The translations under genes were made by a program, and so were the position numbers. A stretch of 43,052 bases of DNA from Candidatus Rifleibacteriota bacterium (GTDB taxonomy: Bacteria; Riflebacteria; Ozemobacteria; Ozemobacterales; Ozemobacteraceae): positions 1-43,052 of the forward strand of contig JAKQKW010000078.1 of assembly GCA_029560455.1 (NCBI GenBank), read 5' to 3'. Positions within the stretch are counted from its first letter, which is position 1, and the number at the start of each line of letters is the position of its first letter. Positions 25,272 through 32,489 of this stretch are shown here, one piece after another. Below the pieces are notes generated by a model. It searched no databases, had not been told where the DNA came from, and worked only from the letters and a program-made list of their open reading frames with translations.

Positions 25272-27748
25272 TGTTCAGTCTCCTCTGATTGTGAAGAAAG
25301 ATTGGTGCCCAGTCTCAGGTCGAGCTTTTTCAACTGAGCCTGGTTGAGATTCATACCTTTGAGCTGTCCGAGAACTCTTTGTGCATCGATGTCGCGACCG
25401 ATTTTGCGAAAGCGGTCGACGATTTCGAACATGCTGTCGGCATCGATGAAGCCAGCCTTGAGCGCCTTGTGATACTCGTCGGCAGCGCTGGTCAGCTGAC
25501 CCGAAGCGACGAACAGGTCACCCATTCTTATATATGGTGCGGGGTTATGTGCTTCGCGACTGAGAGCCGTTTTGTATGCATTCAAAGCGGCTTCATACTG
25601 GCCCTGGCTTTTGTATACGTCACCCTGCAGCAGATGAAGCGTATTGAGGTCGCCCTGCTGGGCAATACCGGTGTTGATTACCGCCATCGCTTCATTGAAC
25701 AGACCTTCGTCAATCATCGCTCCGGCCAGCGGCTCATAGGCGCGCGGGTTGCTTTTTGGGGTTTTCTGAGCGTATCTCGGAAAATTTTCGAGCTGGTCTG
25801 GATGCGACAGGCGAACTTGTTCGGTAATTTCGGCAGCGAGGCTGTGCATGCCGATTTCTGAATAACCGTTAGCCAGTGCGCGCAGTGCAAAGACATTGCG
25901 TGGATCGATTTTGAGGGCTTTCAGATAATTGGCACAGGCTTTTTCATGGCTGCCGGTTGCTGTGTAGACCTTGCCGAGATTCATCAGCGCATTGAAATTT
26001 TCAGGATTTTTCTGAAGAACCTGTTTGAACGATTCTATCGCTTCGCTGAAAAAACCTCCGCGGGCATATTCGAGGGCGCGGTCATAGTCTGCGTCAGCTG
26101 GCGATTCTTCGATCACACCCTGCGGAACATAAACCGGAGCCGTGGCCGGTGTCGTCGGGGCGCTGAGCGGAGGTGGCGGCGAAGACAGGCTGATGGCAGA
26201 TGTCTGAGTATTTTCTTCGCCAAGTGCACGTAGAATTCTTGCGGCATAAGGGTCTTCCGGGTTCAGTGAGCTGCGCGAGGCAGACCAGAGCGAATACGCC
26301 TGATCCTTCAGGCCGCTCTGAATAAGGTTTATGCCGGCGAAGTAGCGGTATTTGTGGTTGAAAGGCTCTTTGCGAATCGCCTTCTCGAAATATTCCTGAG
26401 CTTCTTTATTTTTACCTGATTCCATTTCGAGCTGGGCGTAGTTGAACAGAGTCGCCACATGGTCGGGATCGGTGGTGAGGACCTGCTGCCAGACTTTGCG
26501 GGCTTCTTCAAAATTGCCGCTGCGGGCGAGAACCTGACCCTTTTCTGCCATGATTTCAAGCTTGTCAGGGTAGGTTGGCTCGATTGCTTCGATCAGGCTC
26601 ATGGCGCGATCGTTCTGACCGAGTTGATAGAGACATCTTGCCATCTGCAGTTTGCCCTGAAGCGAGTCGGGGCTGGCATTTTGATATTGCTCGGCATATT
26701 TATAAGCTTCATCGATCATGCCGAGTTTTTCGCAGACGATACTGAGATTCAGCAGTGCAGCACTTTCGGCTGGATAAAGCGCGACCAGGTTTTCCAGCAG
26801 TTTTTTCTGCTCACTGAGATTGCCGGTGCGTTCGAGAGTCTTCAGGCGGGCATTGATAGTTTCGATACTCGTAGTGCTTTCGCTGGCAGCAGTCGCGCCA
26901 GCCGGCAGATCACGGGCAAAACTCGCGCGCAGTTCAACTGCTTCAGAATTTTCAGGATCGAGCTGAAGCGCCTTGTTGACCATGTCGCTGGCTTTGCGCA
27001 CTTCACCCATGCGTTGCAGCAGAGCGGCGTAGGCTGTAAGACCGGGCGCGAAGTCGGCATGTGTTTCGGTGAGGCTGCGCAACATTCTTTCGCTTTCCAT
27101 GAGGCGGTCGCCCTGCATCAGCAGTTGGGCCAGTCTGAGTCTGGTTTCGGGCTGATCAGGCAGCAGATTGACTGCTTCGCGCAGCATAGATTCAGCTTCT
27201 ACCATATTTTCGGTGGCGATGAGCTTGTCGGCAGTTATGCTGTAGGCTTTTGCCAGTCTGGGTTCGACTTCTGCAGTTTTGTAGCCCGCCTGCAGCAGCT
27301 TTTTGCCGATTTCGATCGCTTCGCTGGCCATGTCATCGGCAAGAGCGGCATCTATCATCAGCGAAAGGCATTCGTTAAGTTCTCTTGCATAATTGCGATC
27401 GTTCGGAGCCAGCTCGGTTGCCGTTTCGAAGCTTTTGCGGGCGAGCTCGAGCTTGTTTTCGCCTTTCAGCGCCTGACCGAGCAGAAAATGGGCGCGTGCG
27501 TCATCCGGGCTCTCAGAAATGCGCGAAGAAGCCAGAGATCTGGCAGTGGCGTAGTCCTGAGAATCGATTGCAGCCCTGATTTTGGCATTATCAGCCCAGG
27601 TCGAGAATTTGCCGTCTTCGGCAGCTGCTGTTTCGCTGACAGGCGCTACCGGGTTTTTGCTCTTCTTCTTGCCGCCGCAGCCAGCCAGGTTGAGTGCCAG
27701 CATGGCGCCACAGGCGGGAACCAGAATCAACTTCGTATAAAAATGCAT
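25268..27748 (-). CDS. large TPR lipoprotein
   Basis: The 826-residue protein begins with a lipoprotein signal (lipobox L21-A-G-C24) followed by a GGKKKSKN basic stretch. The rest is about fifteen or more TPR units ('DDARAHFLLGQALKGENKLELA', 'NHKYRYFAGINLIQSGLKDQAY', 'ENFNALMNLGKVYTATGSHEKA', 'NPAPYIRMGDLFVASGQLTSAA'), broken by a Ser/Pro-rich linker (about 525-550). It should be anchored in the envelope and act as an assembly or tethering scaffold. GAGGAG about 10 nt before the ATG. It lies 20 nt downstream of prs and is coupled to the small membrane protein. Confidence 0.9.
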   Translation of the reverse strand: MHFYTKLILVPACGAMLALNLAGCGGKKKSKNPVAPVSETAAAEDGKFSTWADNAKIRAAIDSQDYATARSLASSRISESPDDARAHFLLGQALKGENKLELARKSFETATELAPNDRNYARELNECLSLMIDAALADDMASEAIEIGKKLLQAGYKTAEVEPRLAKAYSITADKLIATENMVEAESMLREAVNLLPDQPETRLRLAQLLMQGDRLMESERMLRSLTETHADFAPGLTAYAALLQRMGEVRKASDMVNKALQLDPENSEAVELRASFARDLPAGATAASESTTSIETINARLKTLERTGNLSEQKKLLENLVALYPAESAALLNLSIVCEKLGMIDEAYKYAEQYQNASPDSLQGKLQMARCLYQLGQNDRAMSLIEAIEPTYPDKLEIMAEKGQVLARSGNFEEARKVWQQVLTTDPDHVATLFNYAQLEMESGKNKEAQEYFEKAIRKEPFNHKYRYFAGINLIQSGLKDQAYSLWSASRSSLNPEDPYAARILRALGEENTQTSAISLSSPPPPLSAPTTPATAPVYVPQGVIEESPADADYDRALEYARGGFFSEAIESFKQVLQKNPENFNALMNLGKVYTATGSHEKACANYLKALKIDPRNVFALRALANGYSEIGMHSLAAEITEQVRLSHPDQLENFPRYAQKTPKSNPRAYEPLAGAMIDEGLFNEAMAVINTGIAQQGDLNTLHLLQGDVYKSQGQYEAALNAYKTALSREAHNPAPYIRMGDLFVASGQLTSAADEYHKALKAGFIDADSMFEIVDRFRKIGRDIDAQRVLGQLKGMNLNQAQLKKLDLRLGTNLSSQSEETEQ

Positions 27749-27768
27749 TGCAACACGTCTCCTCTGTC

Positions 27769-28716
27769 TTATAAGAACAGTTCGCTTACTGAACGTCTTT
27801 CAAAAATTCGTCTTATGGTTTCGCCGATGAGCGGGGCCAGAGAGAGAACGGTTAATCGGCATTTTTCGATTTTTTCAGGGCTGAGCGCCACAGAGTTCGT
27901 GCAGATTATCTCTCTGACCGGAGATTGCTCGATTCTTTCGACTGCCGGCGGCGACAGCAGCGCATGGGTACAGCAGGCCATTACCGATTTTGCGCCCTTC
28001 TCGATCAGGCTTTCGGCAACGTTGACCAGAGTTCCTGCTGTATCGATGATGTCGTCGATGATGATGCAGTGCTTGCCTTCGACATCGCCGATTACATTCA
28101 TAACCACAGCCTTGTTCTTTTCGGGGCGGCGCTTGTCGATGATCGCCATTGGCAGTTCGAGCTTCTTGCCAAAGGTGCGTGCGCGCAGAACGCCGCCGGT
28201 ATCGGGAGATACGACAACATGATCGGTGAGGTCACGCTTAAGAATGTGCTCAGACAGCAGCCTGACCGCAGAAAGGTGATCGACCGGAATGTCGAAAAAG
28301 CCCTGCAGGGCGGGGTCGTGCATATCGACTGTCATCATGCGGTTGGCGCCGGCAATGGTGATGATGTTGGCGACGAGCTTGGCGGTGACCGGTTCGCGAC
28401 CGGTAGTTTTCTTTTCCTGGCGCGAATAGCCAAAGTAGGGAACCACTGCGGTCACGCTCGCAGCTGATGCGCGTCTGAGTGCATCCATGGTGATCAGCAG
28501 CTTCATCAGATTCTCGTTTACCGGCGTGCTGGTCGGTTGGATGATGAAGGTGTCGCAGCCGCGCACAGACTCTTCGATGCGGCAATAGAGTTCGCCGTCA
28601 GCAAAGTTGGTATGAAAGACGTTTCCTTCAGGAATCATCAGAAATCGGCAGACTTCAGAAAAAAGTTCGCGATTGCTGTCGCCTGAGAAAATTTTTACCC
28701 GTGAATTAGTATGCAT
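27769..28716 (-). CDS. prs: ribose-phosphate pyrophosphokinase
   Basis: The 315-residue enzyme makes PRPP from ribose 5-phosphate and ATP for purine, pyrimidine, His, Trp and NAD synthesis. Length and motifs are standard for class I: 'VKIFSGDSNRELFSEV', the flexible loop 'YFGYSRQEKKTTGREPVTAKLVAN', 'TVDMHDPALQGFFDIPVDHL', 'VVSPDTGG' and the PRPP loop 'IIIDDIIDTAGTL'. It ends 'RRSVSELFL', as family members do. GGGAG lies 5 nt before the ATG. It follows glmU by 22 nt, as in the gcaD-prs pair of Bacillus. Confidence 0.98.
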   Translation of the reverse strand: MHTNSRVKIFSGDSNRELFSEVCRFLMIPEGNVFHTNFADGELYCRIEESVRGCDTFIIQPTSTPVNENLMKLLITMDALRRASAASVTAVVPYFGYSRQEKKTTGREPVTAKLVANIITIAGANRMMTVDMHDPALQGFFDIPVDHLSAVRLLSEHILKRDLTDHVVVSPDTGGVLRARTFGKKLELPMAIIDKRRPEKNKAVVMNVIGDVEGKHCIIIDDIIDTAGTLVNVAESLIEKGAKSVMACCTHALLSPPAVERIEQSPVREIICTNSVALSPEKIEKCRLTVLSLAPLIGETIRRIFERRSVSELFL

Positions 28717-28738
28717 GGCTGCTCCCTGTCTTCATTAA

Positions 28739-29746
28739 TTAACCTTCTATCAAGGAAAACGGTTCAATTTTGCTGTTGTCGGTAACGCTGGCATTCTTGA
28801 CCAGGCAGGCTTCGAGGCAGCAACCATTGCCGATCATTGCCTCGCTGATGTGGCAGTTTGGCCCGATTACGCAGTCTCTGCCAATATTGCAGCGACCGGA
28901 AATCATGGTGCCCGGATGAATAACGGTGTCGGGGCCAATGTCGACATCCGGCCCGATAAATGTGTTTAGCGGACTGGTGATGGTAACGCCGGCACTCATC
29001 AGCCGGTCGAGTATCTGCTGCTGCAGTATGGCACTGACTTCAGCCAGATGCTGGCGACTGTTGATGCCAAGTGTCGAAGACTCATCCTTTTCGATACAGC
29101 TGATGACGGGCAGACCTTGCTGTACCGCCATTTCGACCAGATCGGTGAGATAGTATTCCTTCTGCTGATTGCCGGCAGTCAGTTTGAAAATGTTGTTCTG
29201 CAAAAACTGCCCTTCGAACAGATATACCGCGAGGTTAACTTCTTTGACCTTCAGTTCTTCTTCAGTGCAGTCTCGGGCTTCTCTTATCGCGCAGACCTTG
29301 CCGTTTTTGCGCAGAATGCGGCCGTAGTTACCCGGAGTTTCCATGTTCAAGGTCATCATGGTGATCGCTGGTTTCTCTCTGTCATGCATTTCGATCATCT
29401 GGCGCAGGGTCGCAGTCGAAATCAGCGGCGTGTCGCCACAGACGACGAGCAGGCGCTCCGGCATGGCAGTAACTTCTCTGGCAAAGCACTGAACCGCGTG
29501 GCCGGTTCCCAGTTGTTGCGGCTGTTCAACGAAAGCGACGTTTTCGCCGGAAAGCATGTCACGCACAAGTTCGCTTTTATAGCCGGTGACCAGAGTAGCT
29601 TTATCACAGCCGACCGCTCTTACCGCTTCGATGACATAAGCGACCATCGGTTTGCCCAGAATCGGGTGTACTACTTTCGGCAACTCCGATTTCATCCGGG
29701 TGCCTTTGCCGGCGGCCAGAATCAGGGCCTGAAGCTTAGCAGTCAT
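28739..29746 (-). CDS. glmU: GlmU-type N-acetylglucosamine-1-phosphate uridylyltransferase, C-terminally short
   Basis: The 335-residue product has the full uridylyltransferase domain (1-228): 'LILAAGKGTRMKSELPKVVHPI', 'EQPQQLGTGHAVQ', 'VVCGDTPLI' and 'NLAVYLFEG'. A short left-handed beta-helix follows ('FIGPDVDIGPDTVIHPGTMI', 'IEPFSLIEG'). Bifunctional GlmU is about 455 residues, and the missing part carries the acetyltransferase active site. No remnant can fit, because prs begins 22 nt later. It probably makes UDP-GlcNAc from GlcNAc-1-P, with acetylation done elsewhere. Start ATG 29744-29746 has GAGGT about 5 nt upstream; the in-frame ATG at 29774-29776 overlaps the predicted -10 box and is rejected. 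Confidence 0.9.
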   Translation of the reverse strand: MTAKLQALILAAGKGTRMKSELPKVVHPILGKPMVAYVIEAVRAVGCDKATLVTGYKSELVRDMLSGENVAFVEQPQQLGTGHAVQCFAREVTAMPERLLVVCGDTPLISTATLRQMIEMHDREKPAITMMTLNMETPGNYGRILRKNGKVCAIREARDCTEEELKVKEVNLAVYLFEGQFLQNNIFKLTAGNQQKEYYLTDLVEMAVQQGLPVISCIEKDESSTLGINSRQHLAEVSAILQQQILDRLMSAGVTITSPLNTFIGPDVDIGPDTVIHPGTMISGRCNIGRDCVIGPNCHISEAMIGNGCCLEACLVKNASVTDNSKIEPFSLIEG

Positions 29747-29774
29747 ATTCCACCTCGCAGTTTTTTTCGCGGTC

Positions 29775-29780
29775 ATTATA
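29775..29780 (-). promoter_or_regulatory. predicted -10 box of the glmU-prs promoter
   Basis: A perfect TATAAT on the minus strand lies 28 bp before the glmU ATG, downstream of the tRNA terminator. No good -35 was found at 16-18 bp, so strength is uncertain. Confidence 0.5.
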
Positions 29781-29914
29781 CACAGATTTACCCCTTTCTG
29801 GCCATAAATACCACAAATTTTCCTGAACCCCGCCAGTATCGAGGTTAGCCGCCTGAATCAATAATTTTGCGGCGGTGAGACCAATTCGGATGCTTGTATT
29901 GGCAACATAAACGC

Positions 29915-29941
29915 AAAAGCCCGCCGGGGAGGCGGGCTTTT
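29915..29941 (-). terminator. rho-independent terminator after tRNA-Gln
   Basis: A perfect 11-bp stem (AAAAGCCCGCC at 29915-29925 with GGCGGGCTTTT at 29931-29941) around a 5-nt loop begins 3 bp past the tRNA 3' end. The A/T ends make it work in either direction. It should separate tRNA/spoVG transcription from glmU-prs. Confidence 0.9.
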
Positions 29942-29944
29942 GAA

Positions 29945-30017
29945 CAGGGGCGGGAGGATTCGAACCTACGAAATGCCTGCTCCAAAGGCAGGTGCCTTAC
30001 CGCTTGGCTACGCCCCT
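29945..30017 (-). tRNA. tRNA-Gln (anticodon TTG)
   Basis: The 73-nt minus-strand cloverleaf has acceptor stem AGGGGCG/CGCCCCT with discriminator G, D arm GCCAAGCGGTAAGGC, anticodon stem CCTGC/GCAGG with loop CTTTGGA (anticodon TTG, Gln) and T loop TTCGAAT. The T stem (GTAGG/CCTCC) has one mismatch. CCA is not encoded. It sits between spoVG and glmU. Confidence 0.95.
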
Positions 30018-30040
30018 TCGCCATTTTTGTGGCTCAAAGA

Positions 30041-30068
30041 AAATAACACATTTGGCCCGCCGGTGCAA
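30041..30068 (-). promoter_or_regulatory. predicted promoter of tRNA-Gln
   Basis: On the minus strand TTGCAC (30063-30068), a 16-bp spacer and TTATTT (30041-30046) lie just before the tRNA 5' end at 30017. A hexamer array lies 33 bp further upstream. Confidence 0.4.
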
Positions 30069-30101
30069 GCGCCTTCTGATCCTCAAAATCGTGCTCGCGT
30101 T

Positions 30102-30119
30102 CGTAATCGTAATCGTAAT
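30102..30119. repeat. short hexamer array (CGTAAT)3
   Basis: Three copies of CGTAAT (CGATTA on the minus strand) followed by a degenerate copy, in the spoVG/tRNA-Gln gap upstream of the tRNA promoter. Same unit and same orientation relative to the downstream gene as the 12-copy array at 1593. Confidence 0.85.
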
Positions 30120-30140
30120 TGTAGTTGCTTTCCGGATTGA

Positions 30141-30431
30141 CTATATTGTGGCATCCGGCCGATTTTCCGGTCGACTGGCTTCATCTTCGTAGGCCCGCAG
30201 AATTGTCTGCTTGATCTGCTCAGCCAGTTCAGTGTTGATTGCAAAAATGGTTTCGCGCCAGGTGCCGTCGGGCATCTTGCGGCTTGGCATACCGACAAAG
30301 CAGCCGCGCGGCGACATGAAAATCTGAAAATCCTTGATTACCAGAGCATCGTCGAGCGTGATTTCGGCAAACGCCAGCAGCTTGCTGCGGGGTTCTTTGA
30401 TCCGTTGAATGCGAACGTCGGTAATCTGCAT
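30141..30431 (-). CDS. spoVG: SpoVG family nucleic-acid-binding regulator
   Basis: The 96-residue protein matches SpoVG over its length: 'MQITDVRIQRI', 'LAFAEITLDDALVIKDFQI', 'GCFVGMPSRKMPDGTWRE', 'FAINTELAEQIKQTILRAY'. SpoVG proteins bind DNA and RNA and regulate development, virulence or envelope genes in Firmicutes and spirochaetes. The gene has no Shine-Dalgarno and starts 3 nt after the stop of the secreted-protein gene, so it is probably coupled to it. spoVG ahead of glmU-prs recalls Bacillus. The C-terminal 10 residues are polar and variable. Confidence 0.97.
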   Translation of the reverse strand: MQITDVRIQRIKEPRSKLLAFAEITLDDALVIKDFQIFMSPRGCFVGMPSRKMPDGTWRETIFAINTELAEQIKQTILRAYEDEASRPENRPDATI

Positions 30432-30434
30432 CGG

Positions 30435-31304
30435 TCAGAATTTTAAAATGAATTCTGTCCAGACTTTGGTGTCTTTGCTCGATTTGGTGTCGGTCACTTC
30501 GGGTCTGACCTCGTTGTTGTAACCGGCCTTGATCTGTATGTTCTGGTTGGCATCGACTATGCCTTCGACCTGCAGTTTTTCTTCTGATTCGAAGGTGTCG
30601 ATCATCGAGCGCCGAAATGAAACCTTACCCTTGAGGGTGGGCTTGAAGCTGTAGACGGCTTCGAGGTAGTAACGGGAAGCCAGCGCTGCGCTCGCTTCAT
30701 GAGGTTCGGGCTTCTGCTGCCCGTCGTTGGCTTTGACGTTGACCGAGGCGCGAATGCCCGGAGTGCCACTGTTGCCGAATCCACCCGGATTTTGTGTGGC
30801 AAGTGCGTTTATGCGCTGCTGCTCGAGCTCGCCGTAGACGCGCAGCCTGCCGGATTCGCTGCGTATGGAAAGGCTCTCGGCGGAAGGGTCGTTTGGCCCG
30901 ATCGCGTTGTCTTCGTATGAGCTGCTCAGGGTGATGGTCGGAGCGAATCTCTGTTGCTCGCCAGTTCGGCTTGAGCGCAATGTGAGCTGTGCCGGGGTGG
31001 CGGGTCTGATTCGATTGACATCGATACTGCCAAGGTCAGAGAAGTTTTCAGCAACCTCGATTCGGGTGATTTCGCTGTTGTTGCCGGTCGTCGGCAGGGT
31101 GGCCTCCGGTTCGTTGAAAAGCTGGCTGCCCAGCGAGAATTTGAACTCGCCATTGCGCGGCACTGCCGTGGATCGCCGCTGTCGGCCGGTTGCGTGGTTG
31201 AACTGCAGATCGAGGTTGTCGATTTTCTGGGCATAGAGAGGTTCTGCCGACAGCAGAAGCGTCAGCAATACACAAACCGTAACAATGTTAAATTTATTTA
31301 ACAT
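30435..31304 (-). CDS. secreted beta-rich protein of unknown function
   Basis: The 289-residue protein has a signal peptide (hydrophobic 7-19, cleavage likely after 'EPLYA'). The mature part is polar, with strand-like stretches in its second half ('LRVYGELEQQRI', 'SRYYLEAVYSF', 'LKGKVSFRRSMI', 'IQIKAGYNNEV') and a final 'VWTEFILKF' ending in Phe. That C-terminus and strand pattern suggest a small outer-membrane barrel or periplasmic beta protein. It has its own promoter with a perfect -10 and GAGAG before the ATG. Being directly upstream of spoVG, the two are co-expressed. No family recognised. Confidence 0.75.
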   Translation of the reverse strand: MLNKFNIVTVCVLLTLLLSAEPLYAQKIDNLDLQFNHATGRQRRSTAVPRNGEFKFSLGSQLFNEPEATLPTTGNNSEITRIEVAENFSDLGSIDVNRIRPATPAQLTLRSSRTGEQQRFAPTITLSSSYEDNAIGPNDPSAESLSIRSESGRLRVYGELEQQRINALATQNPGGFGNSGTPGIRASVNVKANDGQQKPEPHEASAALASRYYLEAVYSFKPTLKGKVSFRRSMIDTFESEEKLQVEGIVDANQNIQIKAGYNNEVRPEVTDTKSSKDTKVWTEFILKF

Positions 31305-31321
31305 TTGCTCTCTCTGCCTTA

Positions 31322-31348
31322 ATTATAGCAAATTTCACCTGCGAACAA
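31322..31348 (-). promoter_or_regulatory. predicted promoter of the secreted-protein/spoVG unit
   Basis: On the minus strand an extended -10, TGC-TATAAT (TATAAT at 31322-31327), with TTGTTC (31343-31348) 15 bp upstream. The short spacer is offset by the extended -10. It lies 18 bp before the ATG. Confidence 0.55.
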
Positions 31349-31391
31349 CCAATAAATGTACCGCAAATCACACTCTTTGACAAGCAGAATT

Positions 31392-32198
31392 TTAACCCTT
31401 TTCAGAAGTATTCCAATAGAGGCTGGAGTATCTGGTCCGGGCAAGTTCCTGGGCAGAGGCGAGCTCCGATTTGGTAAGTGGTTGCCGGGATATTTCAAGT
31501 TCCAGCACAGTCGAAAAGGCTCTGGCCATTATTTCCGGCAGCTTTTCGATTTCTCCGGCGCTGCAGAAGTCACTTAAAGCCGCCATATCGACATCGTGGC
31601 TGACTTTTTGGCCGTCGATAAAGCAGTCGTCAGGTGGGAACTCGACTGTAATCGGTATCGACCCGTGAATTACCAGGCTGCCGTTGCGGAAAACGCCGGC
31701 AGCGCCGATAAGCTTGCGGTCACCGGCATAGATAGAATGCCCGGCCGCAGTAGCATAACAATGAATTCCGTTAGAGCTGTGCCGCATTTCACGCGAGTCA
31801 GCGAAGCGGGCAGGAATTTGCATCTGTCTCAGGCCGGTCACCAGAGGTGAGACCGCCAGGGTGAACATCTCAAGAAAGGTTTTGCCTTTCCCGATTCTGC
31901 TTTCGATAAACTCGGCCGGCAGTCCGATGCAGAAAGTATGTTCGTTGTCGTGAAATACCATTTTCCCGCCCGTCATGCGCCTGACAATGCCGAAACCGGC
32001 TGCGCGCACCGCATCGGGGTTTATCAGACGCTCGATTCTCTGGTTGTATCCGAACGAAAGGGTCGCCGGTCGCCATCGGTAAAATCTCAGGTAAGACTGT
32101 CTGTCGTGCTGCGACAGGTTTTCTGCCAGCATCTGATCGAGGGCCATGTTCATGGCCCCGCTGAAAAACTGCGAATCGATAAACCTCAGTGTTGTCAT
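31392..32198 (-). CDS. LplA/LipM-family lipoyl/octanoyl transferase
   Basis: The 268-residue protein belongs to the biotin/lipoate protein ligase fold: 'NMALDQML' near the N-terminus, 'RRMTGGKMVFH' (73-83) for the acyl/adenylate site, and 'GDRKLIGAA' with K162. A Cys at 147 ('NGIHCYATAAGHSIYAGDRKLIG') sits where octanoyl transferases of the LipM/LipL type carry the acyl-cysteine, which favours octanoyl-ACP:protein transfer over ATP-dependent ligation; this is an inference. The start has no Shine-Dalgarno. A short in-frame ORF with a perfect AAGGAGG ends 21 nt upstream. Confidence 0.82.
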   Translation of the reverse strand: MTTLRFIDSQFFSGAMNMALDQMLAENLSQHDRQSYLRFYRWRPATLSFGYNQRIERLINPDAVRAAGFGIVRRMTGGKMVFHDNEHTFCIGLPAEFIESRIGKGKTFLEMFTLAVSPLVTGLRQMQIPARFADSREMRHSSNGIHCYATAAGHSIYAGDRKLIGAAGVFRNGSLVIHGSIPITVEFPPDDCFIDGQKVSHDVDMAALSDFCSAGEIEKLPEIMARAFSTVLELEISRQPLTKSELASAQELARTRYSSLYWNTSEKG

Positions 32199-32219
32199 GG
32201 CGTGATTGTACCGCTTTCG

Positions 32220-32276
32220 CTATGATTCTGCAAAAAATTCGTTAAAGAAACAGCAACTTTTGACGACAGGGTTCAT
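32220..32276 (-). CDS. possible 18-residue leader peptide of the LplA/LipM gene
   Basis: The minus strand carries AAGGAGG (32288-32294), 11 nt, then ATG and 18 codons (MNPVVKSCCFFNEFFAES) to a TAG at 32220-32222. It is in the same frame as the LplA/LipM gene, 21 nt upstream of its start, which has no Shine-Dalgarno of its own. It may be a translated leader or coupling ORF; chance cannot be excluded. Confidence 0.35.
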   Translation of the reverse strand: MNPVVKSCCFFNEFFAES

Positions 32277-32303
32277 GGATTTGTTTGCCTCCTTATTTTT
32301 CAG

Positions 32304-32329
32304 GACCGGGTTTCACCGGTCTTTTTTTT
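32304..32329 (+). terminator. plus-strand rho-independent terminator with no upstream gene
   Basis: GACCGG (32304-32309), loop GTTTCA, CCGGTC (32316-32321), then eight T (32322-32329). It works only on the plus strand, where the nearest upstream plus-strand gene ends at 24069. It therefore points to a short RNA antisense to the LplA/LipM leader. Confidence 0.75.
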
Positions 32330-32365
32330 GCCCGGAATTTTGCAGTGGGTAACATAAAACCGGTT

Positions 32366-32419
32366 CGATAGCGACAACGATAGCGACAACGATAGCGACA
32401 ACGACAACGACAACGATAC
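32366..32419. repeat. hexamer array CGATAG/CGACAA
   Basis: Nine hexamers in phase: three alternations of CGATAG and CGACAA, two more CGACAA, then CGATAC. This is a variant of the CGATTA unit seen elsewhere. It lies on the plus strand just upstream of the HD-domain gene promoter. Confidence 0.9.
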
Positions 32420-32452
32420 AAAAAAATATGGCTGAATGATGAGAAAATCGGG

Positions 32453-32458
32453 TATAAA
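32453..32458 (+). promoter_or_regulatory. predicted -10 box of the HD-domain gene
   Basis: TATAAA lies 32 bp before ATG 32490; the hexamer array ends 33 bp upstream of it. No clear -35. If used, it excludes the earlier in-frame ATG at 32436. Confidence 0.4.
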
Positions 32459-32489
32459 TACTGTAACTTCACGACACGGACAGAAAAGT

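Noticed and set aside
26459..28222. 587-residue plus-strand open frame
   Set aside because: It is antisense to the TPR lipoprotein and prs, which have clear family motifs. Its composition is that of a shadow frame.
29747..29776. upstream ATG for glmU at 29774-29776
   Set aside because: It overlaps a perfect TATAAT and has no ribosome binding site. ATG 29744-29746 has both in proper order.
31392..32276. LplA/LipM gene as a pseudogene broken by TAG
   Set aside because: The enzyme is complete from ATG 32198 with all motifs. The upstream in-frame ORF is extra to the family, so a leader ORF is more likely than a broken gene.
32436..32489. 18-residue N-terminal extension of the HD protein
   Set aside because: No ribosome binding site, it precedes the predicted -10 box, and the family homology starts after ATG 32490.
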